A stretch of DNA of 64,000 nucleotides from CAVUWL01 sp963787415 (GCA_963787415.1 CAWBCO010000003.1:868001-932000), one strand, 5' to 3'; shown: positions 43,400 through 52,125, counted from the stretch's first letter. A program made the numbers and translations. Notes: generated from the letters alone by a model not told the origin.

Positions 43400-44039
43400 C
43401 TTTTAACCCTACCGTCGGAGCGGGGGGAGGGGACTGCGGTTGCCCAGGCAGGGCGAGCGCCGAAGCTCCGCTTGCCTCAAGCCCGATCGGTGGATAGTCG
43501 TCGGTGAGAATCGCGCCATAGCCAAAAACCCGCGCATAGAAGCCGTTGACGAAGGTAAGGGTGGCATTGATTGCCTTGGGTAGGTAGCCGCGGAAAACGA
43601 TCGTCAGCCAGGCGATAATCGTCGCCCCTATGTGAACGTAGTTGACCGCGTAGGAGACGAGCAGCATCGGCAGGACGAGGATGGGACGGGAAAATGCCTT
43701 GAGCCGACTCTGCTGGGAGGACGCGGGGGCGATATTGACCCGAATCGGATATGCGGGATCATCGCCGAGTCCAAAGAGGGGGAACTCGTCGGTTTGAAGA
43801 TAGGCGAAAGCGTAGAAACGCACCAAGTAGCGCACTACCCCGGAATTGAAGTCATAGAGCCAGAGCGGGTAGCGGCCGAGGATCACAACGCTGAGCCAGG
43901 CGAAAATGTAAGTGAAGAAGGCGGCGAGCAGGTACACGTAGGCGACGATCAGCCAGGGGATGATCAAAATGATCCGGAAGAACGTCGTCACCCGGTTGGG
44001 CGCCGGGTTGAAATCGGCCTCATAGGCGATTGGGTACAT
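43392..44039 (-). CDS. DUF4389 membrane protein
   Basis: The 215-residue protein has paired domains, each with a hydrophobic span: NRVTTFFRIILIIPWLIVAYVYLLAAFFTYIFAW, then LKAFSRPILVLPMLLVSYAVNYVHIGATIIAWL. The repeated FRIILIIPW-like and YLVRFYAFAYLQTDEFP/GFYARVFGYGAILTDDYPP halves are characteristic of DUF4389. Function is unknown in the family. It is cotranscribed with the cupin gene. Confidence 0.82.
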   Translation of the reverse strand: MYPIAYEADFNPAPNRVTTFFRIILIIPWLIVAYVYLLAAFFTYIFAWLSVVILGRYPLWLYDFNSGVVRYLVRFYAFAYLQTDEFPLFGLGDDPAYPIRVNIAPASSQQSRLKAFSRPILVLPMLLVSYAVNYVHIGATIIAWLTIVFRGYLPKAINATLTFVNGFYARVFGYGAILTDDYPPIGLEASGASALALPGQPQSPPPAPTVGLKDE

Positions 44040-44122
44040 CGACTCCCCCTCTACTTTGACCGAGACCGCGGGGCAATCAGCCTAACCCGGCCCTTGGCGG
44101 CCTGTCCACCCGCGCCTGTCAA

Positions 44123-44128
44123 TAACCT
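44123..44128 (+). promoter_or_regulatory. Putative -10 box of serCA, leaderless start
   Basis: TAACCT ends 9 nt before ATG 44138. Confidence 0.4.
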
Positions 44129-44137
44129 GTTGCCGCG

Positions 44138-45274
44138 ATGGCGCCGCCGAAACCCACGATCCCATCTGAGCTGAAGCCGGCCGACGGACGCTTTGGCTGC
44201 GGACCATCCAAGGTCCGGCCCGAGGCGTTGGCGAAGCTCGCCGCGCAGGGCGCCCTGATGGGAACCTCACACCGACAGGCGCCGGTCAGGGATCTAGTCG
44301 GTCGCATCCGCAGCGGCCTTGGCGAGCTCTTCAGCCTGCCGCCGGGATATGAGGTTGTGCTCGGTAACGGCGGCACGACGGCGTTTTGGGAGGCGGCGGC
44401 GGCTTGGCTGGTGCGCGAGCGCTCACTTCACCTCAGCTACGGTGAGTTCAGCCAGAAGTTTGCCAAGTCAACCGCGGCCGCTCCCTTTCTGAGTGATCCG
44501 ATTGTCCTCGATGCAGATCCAGGCGACGCGCCAGCGCCGGCGGGCGACCCGGGTGTCGATGCGATTGCTTGGGCTCACAACGAGACCTCCACTGGAGTAA
44601 TGGTCGCTGTCAAGCGCCCGCAGGGCTCTGCAGATTCCCTGATCTTGATCGATGCCACCTCCGGCGCAGGCGGCCTGGCGCTTGATCTGGGCCAGGCTGA
44701 CGCCTATTACTTTGCGCCCCAGAAGTCCTTTGGTTCCGACGGCGGCCTGTGGGTGGCCTTGCTCAGCCCGGCGGCACTTGCGCGAATCGAGCAACTCGAT
44801 GCCGCGGATGACCGCTGGCAACCCGCCTTTCTCTCCCTGCAAACAGCGGTGGAGAACTCGCGCAAGGATCAGACCTACAACACCCCCGCCTTGGCTACTC
44901 TCGTGTTGCTGGCCGACCAGATCGAGTGGATGCTCGCCGGGGGAGGGCTGCAGTGGTGCGTGGGGCGGACCACCGTTTCCTCAGATCACCTCTATCAATG
45001 GGCAACGAGCACCGGGTTCACGACCCCCTTCGTCGCTGATCCTGCGAAGCGCTCCCTGGTGGTCGGAACCATCGATTTCGACGAGGCGCTTGACGCAGCG
45101 GCCATTGCCGCAACGCTTCGTGCCAATGGCATCGTCGACGTTGAGCCCTACCGCAAGCTGGGACGCAACCAACTGCGGGTCGGGATGTTTCCGGCGGTAG
45201 AGCCCTCCGATGTAGAGGCGCTCACGGCATGCATCGACTGGGTCGTTCAAAACGTGGCGGAGGTCAACCGTTGA
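44138..45274 (+). CDS. serC: Phosphoserine aminotransferase
   Basis: SerC transaminates 3-phosphohydroxypyruvate to phosphoserine with PLP. The 378 residues are of the actinobacterial type: GRFGCGPSKVRPEALAKL, GTSHRQAPVRDLV, LGNGGTTAFWEAAA, and the PLP Lys in YFAPQKSFGSDGGLW. It overlaps serA by 4 bases (TTGA), which joins the first two steps of serine synthesis. Serine then feeds cysE-cysK at 14-16 kb. Confidence 0.94.
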   Translation: MAPPKPTIPSELKPADGRFGCGPSKVRPEALAKLAAQGALMGTSHRQAPVRDLVGRIRSGLGELFSLPPGYEVVLGNGGTTAFWEAAAAWLVRERSLHLSYGEFSQKFAKSTAAAPFLSDPIVLDADPGDAPAPAGDPGVDAIAWAHNETSTGVMVAVKRPQGSADSLILIDATSGAGGLALDLGQADAYYFAPQKSFGSDGGLWVALLSPAALARIEQLDAADDRWQPAFLSLQTAVENSRKDQTYNTPALATLVLLADQIEWMLAGGGLQWCVGRTTVSSDHLYQWATSTGFTTPFVADPAKRSLVVGTIDFDEALDAAAIAATLRANGIVDVEPYRKLGRNQLRVGMFPAVEPSDVEALTACIDWVVQNVAEVNR

Positions 45275-46851
45275 GAGTTTTGGTCAAGGAGAAGATCGCC
45301 GACGCCGGGGTCGAGCTGCTGCGCAAGAGCTTCGACGTTGACCTCGGTTTGGAGATGACTGATCAGGAGCTGAGCGAGGCGATCCCCGCCTACGACGCGA
45401 TCCTGATCAGATCGGCGACAAAGATGACCGCTGAGTTGATCGAGCGGGCGGATCGCCTCAAGGTGATTGGTCGCGCGGGTACTGGCGTTGACAATGTCGA
45501 CATCGGCGCCGCGACCCGGCGTGGGATCGTCGTCGCCAATGCGCCTGAGTCCAATTCGATTGCCGCCGCCGAGCACACGATCGGTCTGATGCTCGCCCTG
45601 TTTCGCAATATCCCGCAGGCCCACGCGACGCTGATTGCAGGTCGCTGGGAGCGATCGAGCTTCAAAGGCTCTGAGCTTTATGGCAAGACCCTTGGGGTGA
45701 TCGGCTTCGGACGGATCGGGCAGCTTGTCGCAAAGCGGGCCCAGGGCTTTGAGATGGATGTGGTCGCCTTCGATAAGTTCGTCTCGGCCGAGCGCTTCCG
45801 CGAGTTGGGTGTGGAGGGATTGGCGAGCGCAGAGGAGGTCTTCGGGCGCGCCGATGTTCTCACTCTGCACGTGCCGAAAACGCCCGAGACGGTCAACTTG
45901 ATCGACGCCGCGGCGATCGCCGCGATGGCAGACGGAGTGCGGATTGTCAACTGTGCGCGGGGTGAGCTGGTTGATCTTGACGCCCTCCTCGCCGGGTTGG
46001 AATCCGGCGAGGTTGGAGGTGCCGCTTTGGACGTCTTTCCGTCGGAGCCATTTACTGAGCACCCGCTTTTCGCTCGTCCGGAGGTGGTTCTCACTCCCCA
46101 CCTCGGCGCATCCACTGCCGAGGCTCAGGACCGTGCCGGAGTGGTTACCGCCGAGCAGGTCAGTGCTGCGCTGAGCGGCGGCGTCGTCACCAACGCTGTC
46201 AATATCGCTGCGGTCCGACCCGAGGAGATGGAGGCTCTGGCGCCCTTCGTTCCGCTTTGTGAGAAGCTCGGTCGCCTCGCTCAAGGTCTGGGCGGTGCTC
46301 CAGTTGACCGCGTAACCGCCGAGTTCCGGGGTCGCATTGCCTCACACGACACGCGGCTGCTCGGAATCGCCGTTTTGGTTGGCATCCTCTCAGGCAATAC
46401 CGAGGAGCCGGTCAACTTGGTCAACGCGCCGCAGATGGCCGAGGAGCGCGGAATCGAGTTGGTCGAGACCAAGGATGCAAGTGCTGATGACTTCACCGAG
46501 TTGATCACGGTCCGACTGCACTGCGCGGATGAGGAGGTGGAGGTTGCAGGGACGAGCGTCGGCCCTCGCAATGAGCCGTATCTGGTGTCGGTTTGGGGAG
46601 AGAGCTTCTACTTGCCCTTTGCCGAGCACATCGCGGTCTTTCGCTATGCCGATCGACCCGGGATGATCGGTCGCGTCGGCACCACTTTCGGTGAGGAGGG
46701 GGTCAACATCGTTTCCGCCGCCGTTGGTGCAGAAACCGACGGCGAACGGGCCGTGATGGCGCTCACCACAGATGCCCCAGTGCGCGCGGTAACGATCGAG
46801 AAGATCCTCCAACTCGACGGATTTAAGGTTGGCCGCTCGGTGGACCTCTGA
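45271..46851 (+). CDS. serA: D-3-phosphoglycerate dehydrogenase
   Basis: SerA oxidises 3-phosphoglycerate with NAD, opening serine synthesis. From TTG 45271 (GGAGG 7 nt upstream, inside serC) the protein has 526 residues: a catalytic/NAD domain (GKTLGVIGFGRIGQLVAKRA; catalytic His in VVLTPHLGASTAEAQ), the ASB intervening domain (about 310-450) and a C-terminal ACT domain (IAVFRYADRPGMIGRVGTTFGEEGVNI) that binds serine for feedback. A frame start at 45229 would overlap serC further. Confidence 0.95.
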   Translation: MRVLVKEKIADAGVELLRKSFDVDLGLEMTDQELSEAIPAYDAILIRSATKMTAELIERADRLKVIGRAGTGVDNVDIGAATRRGIVVANAPESNSIAAAEHTIGLMLALFRNIPQAHATLIAGRWERSSFKGSELYGKTLGVIGFGRIGQLVAKRAQGFEMDVVAFDKFVSAERFRELGVEGLASAEEVFGRADVLTLHVPKTPETVNLIDAAAIAAMADGVRIVNCARGELVDLDALLAGLESGEVGGAALDVFPSEPFTEHPLFARPEVVLTPHLGASTAEAQDRAGVVTAEQVSAALSGGVVTNAVNIAAVRPEEMEALAPFVPLCEKLGRLAQGLGGAPVDRVTAEFRGRIASHDTRLLGIAVLVGILSGNTEEPVNLVNAPQMAEERGIELVETKDASADDFTELITVRLHCADEEVEVAGTSVGPRNEPYLVSVWGESFYLPFAEHIAVFRYADRPGMIGRVGTTFGEEGVNIVSAAVGAETDGERAVMALTTDAPVRAVTIEKILQLDGFKVGRSVDL

Positions 46852-46855
46852 GCGC

Positions 46856-46872
46856 GCGGACTTTCCGTCCGC
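46856..46872 (+). terminator. Hairpin after serA
   Basis: GCGGAC-TTTCC-GTCCGC, a 6-bp stem 4 nt after the serA stop. No T-run follows, so its strength as a terminator is uncertain. Confidence 0.4.
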
Positions 46873-46947
46873 CGCCGCAACCTTGGCGGAGCGCCGCTGT
46901 TTGCCCCTTACGCGTGACACGCTCGCTCCGATGAGGGCATCGAACCG

Positions 46948-47526
46948 ATGAAAAAGGCAATCCTGATTGCGGTATCGGTGCTGGCGATCCTGGTCCCTGT
47001 CCAAGCCCGTGCCAGCGCTTCTCCGGTCGACGTCTTGTTGGCGGGTGGCCCCGAAGCCAACACGATCAAAATCAACCTCGGTCCTGGCGACTACGTGATC
47101 GACTCAAACGCTGCGCTGCAGCTAAGCAGTTCGATCTGCATCAACCCGCCCGCTGACCCAGACGAACTGATCTGTCAGGCAGCGGCCGTGAGCGGTTTTG
47201 AAGTTGACGCGGGCGGCGGTAATGATGTCGTCACGGTGGGCGCCGAAGTCCCGATCGGCGTCACCCTGCGAGGGGGTCCAGGAAACGACGAACTCACCGG
47301 CGGGGGAGGTCCAGACAAGCTGATCGGCGGTCCAGGTAACGATATTTTGAACGGCGGTGGCGGGGCCGATTCACTCTACGGCGGTCCAGGTAACGACATT
47401 TTGAACGGCGGTCCAGGAAACGACGTGCTGCGGGGAGGGCCAGGCCAGGACACGCTTATCGGCGGCCCGGGGGAAAATCAGCTGCAGCAGGTTTCAACTT
47501 CTTTCAATCGCCACAGGGTCGGCTAG
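46948..47526 (+). CDS. Secreted RTX-type calcium-binding repeat protein
   Basis: The 192 residues start with a signal peptide (MKKAILIAVSVLAILVPVQARA). From about residue 107, seven to eight tandem nonapeptides follow the RTX pattern GGxGxDxLx (GGPGNDELTGGGGPDKLIGGPGNDILNGGGGADSLYGG). These form calcium-bound parallel beta rolls outside the cell. It lacks a C-terminal type I secretion tail and has an N-terminal Sec signal instead, so calcium folding after Sec export is likely. The repeats are nearly identical at DNA level (GGCGGTCCAGGTAACGA recurs), pointing to recent expansion. Confidence 0.85.
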   Translation: MKKAILIAVSVLAILVPVQARASASPVDVLLAGGPEANTIKINLGPGDYVIDSNAALQLSSSICINPPADPDELICQAAAVSGFEVDAGGGNDVVTVGAEVPIGVTLRGGPGNDELTGGGGPDKLIGGPGNDILNGGGGADSLYGGPGNDILNGGPGNDVLRGGPGQDTLIGGPGENQLQQVSTSFNRHRVG

Positions 47527-47643
47527 GCGCCACATCGCTTAGCCCCCGGCGTGCGGTCAGCCCAGGGCTCCGCTGTCGGTGCCCCAGCTCTCTCCTTGGC
47601 AAAGCCAGCTTGCGCGCCGCATGGCTTGGCGATCGGCGGAACC

Positions 47644-47649
47644 TACGCT
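47644..47649 (+). promoter_or_regulatory. Putative -10 box of leuA leader transcript
   Basis: TACGCT lies 15 nt before the leader-peptide ATG, so the transcript would start about 47,656. This keeps the leader peptide very close to the 5' end, as in classical attenuators. Confidence 0.35.
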
Positions 47650-47664
47650 AAGGTAGGGCAGCGA

Positions 47665-47724
47665 ATGGCAGACCGGTTGCACAACCCAGCGCTTCTCCTT
47701 CTCCTCCCCCCTCGGGGGGAATAG
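47665..47724 (+). CDS. leuL: leuA leader peptide with five consecutive Leu codons
   Basis: The short frame encodes MADRLHNPALLLLLPPRGE and stops at TAG 47722. Five Leu codons in a row (CTT CTC CTT CTC CTC, 47692-47706) in a 19-residue frame just ahead of leuA are the hallmark of translation-coupled leucine control. AGG-rich sequence 8-12 nt upstream of the ATG could act as ribosome-binding site. Two Pro codons follow the Leu run, which would add to pausing. Confidence 0.8.
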   Translation: MADRLHNPALLLLLPPRGE

Positions 47725-47784
47725 CGCTGGGCGGCGCGTAGCCGCAAGAGACAAGGTCATTCCAACGAAGCAGAGAAGGAGGAG
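47685..47784 (+). promoter_or_regulatory. leuA translational attenuator (leader stem and anti-Shine-Dalgarno)
   Basis: CCCAGCGCT (47685-47693) pairs exactly with AGCGCTGGG (47723-47731); an inner stem CCCCCC/GGGGGG (47706-47719) nests inside. The Leu codons lie in the internal loop between them. The first four, CTTCTCCTTCTC (47692-47703), are complementary to GAGAAGGAGGAG (47773-47784), the leuA Shine-Dalgarno, with a single G-U pair. A second hairpin GCGGC-GCGTA-GCCGC (47731-47745) follows. No U-run exists, so control of translation initiation fits better than transcription termination. Confidence 0.65.
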
Positions 47785-47789
47785 GTCCC

Positions 47790-49376
47790 ATGGGACCCAG
47801 ATCTGACGCCGACCGCGTCCACATCTTTGACACCACCCTGAGAGACGGGGAGCAATCTCCAGGCATTTCCCTAAACACCACCGAGAAGGTTGAGATTGCC
47901 CAGCAACTCGGGCGGCTCGGCGTTGACGTGATCGAGGCTGGCTTTCCAATCACCTCGAAGGGTGACTTTGAGGCCGTACAGGAGATCTCGCGCCGAGTGG
48001 AAGGCCCCGTTATCTGTGGCTTGGCCCGAACCCATAAGTCCGATATAGACGCCGCATGGGGGGCGATTCGCGACGCACAGCGCCCCCGTATTCACACCTT
48101 CATCTCTACCTCCGATATCCATATTGAGCATCAACTGCAAACGACCCGGGAGGATGTCAAGGGTCAGGCTCGCGCAGCGGTCGCGCTGGCCAAGTCCTAC
48201 TGCCAAGACGTCGAGTTCTCTCCGATGGATGCGACTCGGGCTGAGATCGAGTTCACGGCAGAGGTCTGTGCGATTGCGGTCGAGGAGGGTGCGACCGTGG
48301 TCAACATCCCCGACACGGTCGGTTACACGACGCCCGGGGAGTACGCCGAGTACTTCCGCCGCCTTTATGAGCTGATCCCCGGGCTCGCTGAGGTCGAGAC
48401 TTCGGTCCACTGCCACGATGACCTCGGCCTCGCTGTTGCCAATTCCTTTGCTGGCTTAATGGCTGGTGCCCGCCAGGTCGAGTGCGCGCTCAATGGGATT
48501 GGTGAGCGAGCCGGAAACTGCGCACTGGAGGAGATCGTGATGTTGATCAGGACCCGCTCTGATCTGCACGGGCTCAGCACCGAGGTGAAGACAAGGGAGC
48601 TGGCTCGCAGCAGTCGGCTGGTCTCGCGTTTGACCGGCTATCCGGTCCAACCCAACAAGGCGATCGTGGGCCGAAATGCCTTCGCCCATGAGTCGGGGAT
48701 CCACCAAGACGGGGTTCTAAAGGAGCGCACTACCTATGAGATCATGGACGCCACCGAGGTCGGTCTGGAGTCAAATGCGATCGTGCTTGGAAAGCACTCC
48801 GGACGCCACGCTTTGCGTGATGCTCTGGAGCAGCTCGGGATAAAAATTGAAGGCAACGCTCTAAACGCGGCCTTCAAACGCTTTAAGGAGGTCGCCGACC
48901 GTAAGAAGCAGGTGACGGCGCTGGACCTTGAGGCGATCGTCTCCGAGGAGATCCGCGAGCGTGCCGATGCCCACGAGTTGGTCTGGTTCGAGATCGAGGC
49001 GGGCTCCGGCCGTGAGCCGCTCGCAGGAGTTGGGGTGAGGATGCCATCGGGTCAAGAGTCGGTCGGCAAATCGAGCGGTGATGGTCCGGTCGATGCGATC
49101 TTTCGGGCTATTCAAGCGGCGACAGGTGCCAGATGCGAGCTGCGTGAATACGCGGTTGAGGCGGTCACCGGAGGCGAGGATGCACTCGGAGAGGTGACGG
49201 TGATGCTGCGGGCGGCGGGTCGCCTCGCCAAGGGACAGGGAGTCGCGACCGACATTCTCGAGGCATCTGCTCGCGCCTACGTCCGAGCCCTGTCCAATGC
49301 GCTGGAAGGGGCGACGATGCGCGAAGGGGAAGGGGTCGGAGAGGGGGCGCTGACCGAGCGCACACCGGGCCCCTGA
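47790..49376 (+). CDS. leuA: 2-Isopropylmalate synthase
   Basis: LeuA condenses acetyl-CoA with 2-oxoisovalerate, committing carbon to leucine. The 528 residues comprise a HMGL-like barrel (VHIFDTTLRDGEQSPGISLN, IEAGFPITSKGDFEAV, HCHDDLGLAVANSFAG, NGIGERAGNCALEE) and a C-terminal regulatory domain (from about 390) for leucine feedback. It has a very strong Shine-Dalgarno (AAGGAGGAGG, 5-14 nt before the ATG) that the leader can mask. Confidence 0.95.
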   Translation: MGPRSDADRVHIFDTTLRDGEQSPGISLNTTEKVEIAQQLGRLGVDVIEAGFPITSKGDFEAVQEISRRVEGPVICGLARTHKSDIDAAWGAIRDAQRPRIHTFISTSDIHIEHQLQTTREDVKGQARAAVALAKSYCQDVEFSPMDATRAEIEFTAEVCAIAVEEGATVVNIPDTVGYTTPGEYAEYFRRLYELIPGLAEVETSVHCHDDLGLAVANSFAGLMAGARQVECALNGIGERAGNCALEEIVMLIRTRSDLHGLSTEVKTRELARSSRLVSRLTGYPVQPNKAIVGRNAFAHESGIHQDGVLKERTTYEIMDATEVGLESNAIVLGKHSGRHALRDALEQLGIKIEGNALNAAFKRFKEVADRKKQVTALDLEAIVSEEIRERADAHELVWFEIEAGSGREPLAGVGVRMPSGQESVGKSSGDGPVDAIFRAIQAATGARCELREYAVEAVTGGEDALGEVTVMLRAAGRLAKGQGVATDILEASARAYVRALSNALEGATMREGEGVGEGALTERTPGP

Positions 49377-49406
49377 TGAGACTCGCTGTCGGCGATCAGC
49401 CGGTGC

Positions 49407-49997
49407 TCAACGTCGCGCCCCGAGGTCCAGGGTGTAGGTGGCGGCGCGAGTCCCACCACCGTGGGGAAAGCCACGCGCCACCCCGACCCCGAATTCCCGA
49501 AATCCACGGTCAAGAATATTCGCCCGGTGCGGGGGACTATGCATCCAGGCGCGAAAGACCGCGAGCGGCGATCCGCTCCTGCCCCCGCCACCGCCGATGT
49601 TCTCACCGATCCGGTAGGTGTCGACGCTGGCGAGATAGCCCGATCTCGCCAGTCGACCGCTCGGAGTGCTGCCCTGGGGACCGTAATGGGAGAAGTAGTC
49701 ATCGGCAACCATGTCGTTTGAGTGTCCCGTTGCGGAGCTGCGTAGCTCGGGGTTAAAGCGCAGCGTTCGCAGCCCGAAGTGATCGCGGACCCGGTTGACA
49801 AGACATAGCATCGAGCTGCGCAGAAAGTGCAGGGTTGATCTGCGCGGAACTCGGGCGGCTCCGGCGCAGCGCGCGGGGCGCTGCGTCGCCGCGGCTGAGC
49901 TGCCCACCGAGGAGGAAACAAGCAGAGCCGCGCCGAGGCTTGCAACCAAGAGCCAAACGGTGAGAGGCCCAAGAGCGTTTTGTGTCTCCCTGCTCAC
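49407..49997 (-). CDS. Secreted CAP/SCP-domain protein
   Basis: From GTG 49997 the protein has 196 residues: an N-terminal hydrophobic signal (GPLTVWLLVASLGAALLVSSSVG) and a CAP domain (about 62-196) with LVNRVRDHFGLRTLRFNPEL, SNDMVADDYFSHYGPQG, GENIGGGGG, AWMHSPPHRANILD and FREFGVGVARG. The catalytic-type His/Glu positions of the CAP cavity are present. Extracellular; function is unknown in bacteria. The frame is open to 50114, but those residues overlap the divergent regulator. Confidence 0.85.
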   Translation of the reverse strand: MSRETQNALGPLTVWLLVASLGAALLVSSSVGSSAAATQRPARCAGAARVPRRSTLHFLRSSMLCLVNRVRDHFGLRTLRFNPELRSSATGHSNDMVADDYFSHYGPQGSTPSGRLARSGYLASVDTYRIGENIGGGGGRSGSPLAVFRAWMHSPPHRANILDRGFREFGVGVARGFPHGGGTRAATYTLDLGARR

Positions 49998-50080
49998 AAG
50001 TTGACCGCCACGATAGGGATGGATCCGATCACGTGCAGGGCGCCTCTTCGATTTACGGTCCTGGATACAAACGTATGTGA

Positions 50081-50086
50081 TAGCGT
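50081..50086 (+). promoter_or_regulatory. Putative -10 box of the XRE-leuCD operon
   Basis: TAGCGT ends 10 nt before ATG 50097. Confidence 0.35.
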
Positions 50087-50096
50087 ACGACAGAGG

Positions 50097-50738
50097 ATGA
50101 GCACCACCGCTCAAAGGGACCTCGAGTTGCAGATGGCGACGCCAGCCCTGCCGCCGGACTCCGATGCCGAGGCCGCCAGCGTTGGGGCCGGCAGTCGAAT
50201 CCGCGCCCTGCGCGACGCGATGGGGTTATCGCTGCGCGACCTCGCAGAGCGCAGTGGAGTGAGCGCTCCGATGCTCTCCCAGGTTGAGCGTGGCGAGACC
50301 AGCCCGACCCTGGCCATCGCCACCAAGATCGCCGCCGGGCTGGAGCTCACCCTGTCGCAACTGCTGCGCCTCGATGAGGGTCAGCAGGTGAGCGTCAGTC
50401 GCGCCGGAGAGCGCCGCCGCTATCGACGTGGTGGACATCGCTTTGAGGAGCTCACTCCGCCGCTGCCAGGTCAGCGCGCCGATGTATCGCTGCACACGCT
50501 GGGGCCAGGCTCGACTACCGGGGGTCGCGGAGATCCCCCAATGCATGAGCCGGGCAGTAGGGAGACGGCGGTTGTCCTCGCGGGTGCCCTGGCCCTGGTC
50601 CTCGACGGCACTCGATATGAGCTCGGTGCCGGTGACGGTGTGACCTTCGATGCTGACCTTCCCCACCACTTCGAAAATGATGGCGAGGAGCCCGCCCGCT
50701 TCCTCGCCGTAATAGCGGCTGGCCTGAGGAGGAGCTGA
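50097..50738 (+). CDS. XRE-family regulator with C-terminal cupin
   Basis: From ATG 50097 the protein has 213 residues. A disordered lead precedes an XRE helix-turn-helix (about 28-82: IRALRDAMGLSLRDLAERSGVSAPMLSQVERGETSPTL-type pattern, here split by my count at GLSLRDLAERSGV). A cupin effector domain follows (about 115-210: HEPGSRETAVVLAGALALVLDG). Such proteins sense small molecules and repress or activate adjacent metabolic genes. Its stop overlaps the leuC start (TGATG), so it is likely a self-regulated switch for leuCD. ATG 50133 is an alternative start. Confidence 0.88.
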   Translation: MSTTAQRDLELQMATPALPPDSDAEAASVGAGSRIRALRDAMGLSLRDLAERSGVSAPMLSQVERGETSPTLAIATKIAAGLELTLSQLLRLDEGQQVSVSRAGERRRYRRGGHRFEELTPPLPGQRADVSLHTLGPGSTTGGRGDPPMHEPGSRETAVVLAGALALVLDGTRYELGAGDGVTFDADLPHHFENDGEEPARFLAVIAAGLRRS

Positions 50739-52123
50739 TGCCAAGATCCATGTTCGACAAGATCTGGGAGGCCCATGAGGTCTCCGGTGGTCTCATCTAC
50801 ATCGATTTGCACTTGGTCCATGAGGTCACCTCTCCGCAGGCATTCGACGGTCTGCGGCTGGCTGGAAGAGGGGTGCGCCGTCCCGACAAGACGGTGGCAA
50901 CCGCTGATCACAACGTGCCCACCGACGGGACCAAGGCCACCCGGCTGATTGCCGATCAGCTCTCTCGGATTCAGGTGGAGACATTGGAGCGAAACTGCGA
51001 GGAATTCGGCATTCCGCTGTATTCGCTGGGTTCTGAGCGCCAGGGCATCGTCCACGTGATCGGCCCGGAGTTGGGGGTCTCACAACCGGGGATGACGATC
51101 GTCTGTGGCGACAGCCACACCTCCACCCATGGGGCGTTCGGGGCCCTTGCCTTTGGGATCGGCACCTCAGAGGTCGAGCACGTCTTAGCTACACAATGCT
51201 TGGTTCAGGAGCGCCCGAAGACGATGCGGATCTCCTATCCGGGCCAGTTGAGTGCAGGGGTGACGCCAAAGGACCTGATCCTGGCGACCATCGGTCGATT
51301 GAGCACCGGAGGGATGACCGGGCACGCGGTTGAGTACTCCGGCCCAGCGATCGACTCGCTCTCAATGCCGGGGCGAATGACGGTCTGCAATATGACGATC
51401 GAGGGCGGCGGCCGGGCTGGCATGATCGCCCCCGATGAGAAGACGTTTGAGTGGGTCCGTGGTCGGCCCGGCGCCCCCAAGGATTTCGACGCCGCGCTCG
51501 AGCGCTGGCGCTCGTTGCCAAGCGAGGCGGGCGCGGAGTTCGACACCGAGGTCGAGATAGACGCGGCCAGTCTCTCGCCGATGGTCACCTGGGGCACTAA
51601 TCCCGGGATGGTCGTTGAGGTCACCGACTCCGTCCCAGACCCCGCGGCATTGGACTCGCCAGCTGCTCGTGAGTCGGCCGAGCGGGCCCTCACCTACATG
51701 GCCTTACAGCCAGGTGTTCCGATTACCGAGCTCGCCCTGGATCGGGTCTTTATCGGTTCCTGCACAAACTCAAGAGTCGAGGACCTTCGCGAGGCGGCGG
51801 CGATCGTCGATGGCCGCCGCGTCGCTGATTCGGTTCGGGCGATGGTCGTGCCGGGTTCCCAGGAGGTGAAAGCGAGCGCCGAGCAGGAGGGCCTCGATCG
51901 GGTTTTCCGTGCGGCCGGATTCGAATGGCGGGAGGCGGGCTGTTCGATGTGCCTTGGGATGAACCCCGACACCCTGGCCGAAGGTGAGCGCTGCGCTTCA
52001 ACCTCAAATCGCAATTTTGAGGGGCGCCAAGGAAAGGGCGGAAGGACTCATCTGGTTAGCCCGAGCATGGCGGCGGCGGCGGCGATCGAGGGGCATTTCG
52101 TAGACATCAGAGATTGGAGCTAG
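50738..52123 (+). CDS. leuC: 3-Isopropylmalate dehydratase large subunit
   Basis: LeuC/LeuD isomerise 2- to 3-isopropylmalate (and citramalate derivatives for isoleucine). The 461-residue subunit binds a 4Fe-4S cluster: cysteines appear in FIGSCTNSRVEDLREA and CSMCLGMNPDTL. VCGDSHTSTHGAFGALAFGIGTSEVEHVLATQ is diagnostic. It is translationally coupled to the XRE-cupin gene, and leuD begins 2 nt after its stop. Confidence 0.95.
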   Translation: MPRSMFDKIWEAHEVSGGLIYIDLHLVHEVTSPQAFDGLRLAGRGVRRPDKTVATADHNVPTDGTKATRLIADQLSRIQVETLERNCEEFGIPLYSLGSERQGIVHVIGPELGVSQPGMTIVCGDSHTSTHGAFGALAFGIGTSEVEHVLATQCLVQERPKTMRISYPGQLSAGVTPKDLILATIGRLSTGGMTGHAVEYSGPAIDSLSMPGRMTVCNMTIEGGGRAGMIAPDEKTFEWVRGRPGAPKDFDAALERWRSLPSEAGAEFDTEVEIDAASLSPMVTWGTNPGMVVEVTDSVPDPAALDSPAARESAERALTYMALQPGVPITELALDRVFIGSCTNSRVEDLREAAAIVDGRRVADSVRAMVVPGSQEVKASAEQEGLDRVFRAAGFEWREAGCSMCLGMNPDTLAEGERCASTSNRNFEGRQGKGGRTHLVSPSMAAAAAIEGHFVDIRDWS

Positions 52124-52125
52124 CG

